This document shows positions 60,304 to 64,000 of a stretch of DNA of 64,000 nt, one piece after another. Source of the DNA: Citrobacter sp. RHB25-C09 (lineage in GTDB: Bacteria > Pseudomonadota > Gammaproteobacteria > Enterobacterales > Enterobacteriaceae); NCBI RefSeq assembly GCF_013836145.1, contig NZ_CP057483.1, positions 1,984,001-2,048,000 on the forward strand. The letters run 5' to 3'. The position numbers and the translations under genes were made by a program. The notes beneath the pieces are model-generated. The model searched no databases. It worked only from the letters and a program-made list of their open reading frames with translations, and was not told where the DNA came from. Positions within the stretch are counted from its first letter, which is position 1, and each line of letters opens with the position of its first letter.

Positions 60304-61200
60304 ATGGTTCAGCGTATTACTATTGCGCCGCAAGGCCCGGAGTTTTCCCGCTTTGTGATGGGGTACTGGCGGTTAATGGACTGGAACATGTCCGCAAGAG
60401 AGCTGGTCAGCTTTATTGAAGAGCACCTGGATTTAGGTATTACTACTGTAGACCATGCCGATATTTATGGTGGTTATGCCTGTGAAGCCGCCTTTGGCGA
60501 AGCGCTGAAACTGGCTCCGCATTTACGCGAGCGCATGGAAATTGTCACAAAATGTGGAATTGCGACGACGGCTCGTCCGGAAAATGCCCTTGGTCACTAC
60601 ATTACCGATCGCGATCACATTGTGAAGAGTGCAGAGCAGTCCCTCAAAAACCTCGCGACCGATCGTCTGGACCTGCTGTTAATCCATCGTCCGGATCCGC
60701 TAATGGATGCTGATGAGGTTGCCGAAGCCTTTAAGCATTTGCATCAGAGTGGAAAAGTGCGTCATTTCGGCGTGTCAAACTTTACGCCTGCGCAATTTGC
60801 CTTACTGCAGTCGCGCCTGCCGTTCACCCTGGCAACCAACCAGGTCGAAATCTCCCCGGTTCATCAGCCGCTGCTGCTGGACGGTACGCTGGATCAGCTT
60901 CAGCAACTGCGCATTCGCCCGATGGCATGGTCCTGTCTTGGCGGAGGCCGACTGTTCAATGATGAGGCATTCCAGCCACTGCGCGATGAACTGGCTGTCG
61001 TAGCTGAGGAACTCAACACACAGTCTATAGAACAGGTCGTTTATGCCTGGATCTTACGTCTGCCGTCTCAGCCACTGCCGATCATCGGTTCTGGTAAAAT
61101 CGAGCGCGTGCGGGCGTCGATTGGGGCCGAAAGCCTGGCGATGAGCCGTCAGCAGTGGTTCCGTATTCGCAAGGCCGCATTAGGTTACGATGTACCGTAA
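60304..61200 (+). CDS. ydhF: YdhF, aldo-keto reductase family oxidoreductase
   Basis: A 298-residue aldo-keto reductase. The catalytic aspartate and tyrosine are in DHADIYGGY, the lysine in EIVTKCGI and the histidine in LLLIHRPDP; an NADPH-binding GSGKIERVR segment is near the end. The ATG at 60304 follows CGAGGAAGCAGTT. The E. coli protein is a putative reductase without a confirmed substrate. It follows ydhL by 49 bp and may be co-transcribed with it. Confidence 0.93.
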   Translation: MVQRITIAPQGPEFSRFVMGYWRLMDWNMSARELVSFIEEHLDLGITTVDHADIYGGYACEAAFGEALKLAPHLRERMEIVTKCGIATTARPENALGHYITDRDHIVKSAEQSLKNLATDRLDLLLIHRPDPLMDADEVAEAFKHLHQSGKVRHFGVSNFTPAQFALLQSRLPFTLATNQVEISPVHQPLLLDGTLDQLQQLRIRPMAWSCLGGGRLFNDEAFQPLRDELAVVAEELNTQSIEQVVYAWILRLPSQPLPIIGSGKIERVRASIGAESLAMSRQQWFRIRKAALGYDVP

Positions 61201-61279
61201 TTGCTAAATCCCGGATCTCCCGTTCGAAAATGCGACACTGGTTTACACTTAATGGGAATGCACACTGAACGGAGGTCCT

Positions 61280-61804
61280 ATGAAGAAACAATTACATCTG
61301 ATCATCATCACCCTGTTAGCGTGTACTGGCGCGCAAGCAGCCAGTGAGAAAGTCGAAATGAACATGGTCACCGCCCAGGGCATCGGGCAAGCCATTGGCG
61401 AGGTGACCATCGCTGAAACGGAGAAAGGGCTGGAGTTTACGCCGGATCTTAAAGCGCTTCCCCCTGGCGAACATGGTTTTCATGTTCATGCTAACGGAAG
61501 CTGCCAGCCAGCTATCAAAGAGGGTAAAGCCTCCGCTGCAGAGGCGGCTGGTGGGCATCTTGACCCGCATAAATCCGGTAAACATGCGGGTCCCGACGGC
61601 GACGGCCATCTGGGCGACCTGCCTGTACTGGTCGTCAACAACGAAGGCCGGGCGATAATTCCCGTCGTGGCACCGCGCCTGAAATCACTGAATGATGTCA
61701 AAGATAAAGCGCTGATGATCCATGTGGGTGGCGATAATATGTCCGATCAGCCTAAACCGCTCGGTGGTGGAGGTGCGCGCTTCGCCTGCGGGGTGATCAA
61801 GTAA
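61280..61804 (+). CDS. sodC: SodC, periplasmic Cu/Zn superoxide dismutase
   Basis: A 174-residue Cu/Zn-SOD with a signal peptide (LIIITLLACTGAQA). Copper and zinc ligands are in GEHGFHVHANGSC, GGHLDPHKSGKH and ALMIHVGGDN. It protects the periplasm from superoxide. Its stop at 61802-61804 directly abuts the stop of the convergent ydhK, leaving no room for a separate terminator. Confidence 0.96.
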   Translation: MKKQLHLIIITLLACTGAQAASEKVEMNMVTAQGIGQAIGEVTIAETEKGLEFTPDLKALPPGEHGFHVHANGSCQPAIKEGKASAAEAAGGHLDPHKSGKHAGPDGDGHLGDLPVLVVNNEGRAIIPVVAPRLKSLNDVKDKALMIHVGGDNMSDQPKPLGGGGARFACGVIK

Positions 61805-63820
61805 TCAGGAACCGAGCGTTCCCTGTGGCGGCGCTTGTTCCAGCTGAGAAAGCGAACAATGCAGTCGCCAGACTATCGCCGCCAACTCTTGCGCAGCGGG
61901 TTGATGATGGTGAGACAGCGTTTCGCAGATATGTAACAGCTGCGTGAGTGTGGCGGCGAGTGAACGCTGCTGAACGCCGCGCTCACTCATCACGTCGCGT
62001 AATAATGAAATACAAATATCTCTGACTCGCGAAAGTGGATCTGAACGCGCTTCCCAGGCACGTAGCTGCCAGACCACATGTGAGCAGTTTAAAAGCACCA
62101 CGCCCCAGCGCAGTAACCAGCGGCGCGCGAGGGCATCCTGACTATTACTCAACTGGCTGACGTGATGATACGTTAATGATTCAAACTCATGTTCGCTGTG
62201 GACAGGATGGCGGCTGAGTTGATCGACGAAATCCCGACGCAGCGCCTGAATATGGCGGCGACTCTTGCGCGCGTCCGACCCAGGGCGGAGTACTGCGAAT
62301 GCCAGCCATGAAATGCCGACGCCGATAATTTTCGCGGTGTTGTCATTCAGAAAACCGGCAAAGTCATAGACCGGAGGATTGGTGACGGCGATAAACGAAC
62401 CCATAAAGACAATTAACTGCCCCCATAATCCAGCCAGCTTTGGCATTTGCAGCTTTAATAATTGCATCGTTGCCAGCAGTGGAAAAAGAAACAGCAGGAA
62501 CTGCCATAGCTCACTGATTTGTACCATCAGGCCAAACTTAACGATAAAGCTGAATAATGACAGTAGCACCAGCGTGCGCATCAACAGCGAAAGCGATTTA
62601 AACGGTGTGGCTACGGCAGAATAAAGAACGCAACTGATCGCAGCCAGCGACAACGCGCTCGAGCCTGACGACCATTGTGAGCCGATACTCCAGGCGCCAA
62701 TCACCATTAGCGTGGTAAATGTGCGCAGGCCGCTCCAGACGGCCTCAACGTTATCGGTATGTCGTGCCAGACCCGGCGTGCGACGAACGGTGATATGACC
62801 CACCGGCGTACCCGCTTCAAGCAAGTGTAGCTGACGGCTATTTTGCAGATAAAGGTGGCAAAAATAGCGCAGCCGCTGCCAGAAGGCGACGTGGCGGAAA
62901 TCATTCATATCGCGAGGTGAAAGCGGGGCGATAATTCGCGCGACGGTATAATAATCGGTCCGGGGGTTGGCAAGGGCATTTAACAATTGTTCGACAACGT
63001 CCCGAGTCTGCGCAGGTGGTGTTGGCCAGTTCAGGAGCATTCTGCGCAAGCTTGAGATAACGCTGGTAAGCCGCAACTGCTGATGTAAAAGCGAATTCAA
63101 CAGCGTGTTCTGCTGCCGAAAACGGTAATGGCTCCAGAAAGCCTGAATGCGCAAAAGATTCATCGTCAGAATCTGGCCGATCACCCCTTCATGCGCCGAA
63201 CGGATGGCGTCGGTGGTTTCTGGTTGCCATAGCAAACTGGCATGTTCCAGCAATCGGGCATGCATATTTTTCAGCGCGGTGAGCAAGGCCGAACCGTCCG
63301 AGGTGCTGGGCAAAATCATCATCATCATGCCGCCGCAGAGGATCCCGACAATGACCTCGCAAACCCTGGCCTGGGCGATGTCCCAAAGCTGTGTGATTTC
63401 CAGCGTGTTGACCATCGGGAAGGCAATGATCGCGGCAGTGTAGCCTGCAAGCTGGAAAGCGTAGGCCACATTATTGGTAAAATGCGCACAGGCCCAGGTA
63501 CAAAATCCTAACCATGCCGACATGCTCAGCAGAAAAAGCCAGGGTTCGTTGAGCGTGTGCCCGGCGAGGATCAGGGCAGCGACGGCTCCAAGAAGACTGC
63601 CCGCAATACGTCCCAGGCTCTTGCTGATCACTCCACCAACGGTCGGGAAACTTACCACTGCAGCGGACGTCATCGCCCAATAGGGTTCATCCAGATTCAG
63701 AGAGTAGGCGAAGGTTAACGCCAGACACATCGCAATGGTGTTACGCAAAGCATAGCGCCACTGTCCGGCGGTTGCTTTCAACCACGGGGTATTAAAGAGA
63801 GAAAAGGTCAGGCGCTTCAT
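61805..63820 (-). CDS. ydhK: YdhK, FUSC/AaeB-family efflux membrane subunit
   Basis: A 671-residue inner-membrane protein of the aromatic-acid exporter (AaeB/FUSC) family, with two blocks of about five or six membrane helices (about residues 25-170 and 360-490) and cytoplasmic parts between and after. With YdhJ, the membrane-fusion subunit encoded just upstream, it should form an efflux pump. The substrate is not known. It is read on the minus strand as the downstream gene of the pair. Confidence 0.93.
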   Translation of the reverse strand: MKRLTFSLFNTPWLKATAGQWRYALRNTIAMCLALTFAYSLNLDEPYWAMTSAAVVSFPTVGGVISKSLGRIAGSLLGAVAALILAGHTLNEPWLFLLSMSAWLGFCTWACAHFTNNVAYAFQLAGYTAAIIAFPMVNTLEITQLWDIAQARVCEVIVGILCGGMMMMILPSTSDGSALLTALKNMHARLLEHASLLWQPETTDAIRSAHEGVIGQILTMNLLRIQAFWSHYRFRQQNTLLNSLLHQQLRLTSVISSLRRMLLNWPTPPAQTRDVVEQLLNALANPRTDYYTVARIIAPLSPRDMNDFRHVAFWQRLRYFCHLYLQNSRQLHLLEAGTPVGHITVRRTPGLARHTDNVEAVWSGLRTFTTLMVIGAWSIGSQWSSGSSALSLAAISCVLYSAVATPFKSLSLLMRTLVLLSLFSFIVKFGLMVQISELWQFLLFLFPLLATMQLLKLQMPKLAGLWGQLIVFMGSFIAVTNPPVYDFAGFLNDNTAKIIGVGISWLAFAVLRPGSDARKSRRHIQALRRDFVDQLSRHPVHSEHEFESLTYHHVSQLSNSQDALARRWLLRWGVVLLNCSHVVWQLRAWEARSDPLSRVRDICISLLRDVMSERGVQQRSLAATLTQLLHICETLSHHHQPAAQELAAIVWRLHCSLSQLEQAPPQGTLGS

Positions 63821-64000
63821 TTACTGCCCGATGGCAACGCTACAGGTGGTTCCCGCAACGAGCGTAACGTCTTCAGGTAGTTTGTCGAAGGTAATACGCA
63901 CTGGGACGCGTTGAGCCAGGCGGACCCACGGGACGTTCGGTTTGATGTCCGGTACCAGGCCAGAATCGCTCTCGACGCTTTGATCGTAAATGGCACGTCC
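63821..64000 (-). CDS. ydhJ: YdhJ, HlyD-type membrane-fusion protein (C-terminal end only)
   Basis: Only the last 59 codons are inside the window; the gene enters from the right edge. The translated end, which includes PWVRLAQRVPVRITFD and ends LVAGTTCSVAIGQ, is typical of the AaeA/EmrA membrane-fusion family. Its stop at 63821-63823 is immediately next to the ydhK start codon, so the two are tightly coupled. Confidence 0.85.
   Translation of the reverse strand, partial: GRAIYDQSVESDSGLVPDIKPNVPWVRLAQRVPVRITFDKLPEDVTLVAGTTCSVAIGQ

Overview
The window is chromosomal DNA of an enterobacterium close to Escherichia, Salmonella and Citrobacter. Gene content, protein lengths and order follow the E. 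coli K-12 ydiK-suf-lpp-pykF ... mdtK-ribE-cfa-purR-sodB-lhr-rnt-gloA-nemRA-sodC-ydhK region almost gene for gene. Two amino-acid ABC transporter operons and a type VI secretion (T6SS) block are added between pykF and the tandem tRNA-Val genes. A Citrobacter-like genome is the best guess; this is inferred from recalled protein families, not from a database search.

Layout. 1-4.9 kb: ydiK (cut by the window edge) divergent from ydiJ, menI (ydiI) and ydiH. 4.9-5.4 kb: a structured RNA candidate at the rydB position. 5.4-11 kb: Fur-controlled sufABCDSE for iron-sulphur cluster assembly. 11-14.1 kb: ldtE, lpp and pykF. 14.6-17.1 kb: a second MetNIQ-type importer. 17.3-23.7 kb: fumD and the ydhYVWXUT redox operon, with a perfect FNR box. 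23.6-26.8 kb: a polar amino-acid ABC importer read on the minus strand whose last gene overlaps ydhT tail to tail. 27.1 kb: an unannotated 47-codon ORF ending in a Cys-x3-Cys motif. 27.8-39.3 kb: a T6SS block. 39.3-40.1 kb: a zinc-ribbon metallo-hydrolase. Then ydhR, two tRNA-Val(GAC) genes, and the conserved backbone to 64 kb, ending inside ydhJ.

Main observation. The T6SS block contains tssB, tssC, tssK, tssL, tssF, tssG, tssJ, tssE and a VasL/TagA-type gene, all open. It has no hcp, vgrG, PAAR gene, clpV or full-length tssM. Between tssL and tssF lies one 693-residue ORF. Its first part looks like the membrane protein that follows tssL in related clusters, and its second part looks like the C-terminal half of TssA (VasJ). 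The simplest reading is one in-frame deletion that removed the middle of the cluster and joined the two flanking genes; a selected fusion protein is the alternative. The block lies between pykF and valVW, the stretch that carries SPI-2 in Salmonella.

Other points of interest: an ERIC repeat inside the sodB leader, between the promoter-proximal palindrome and the ribosome binding site; an intrinsic terminator in the mdtK leader; a G10 tract inside sufS; an octapeptide-repeat protein (YdhT) ending the Mo/W redox operon; and two candidate NemR operators around nemR.
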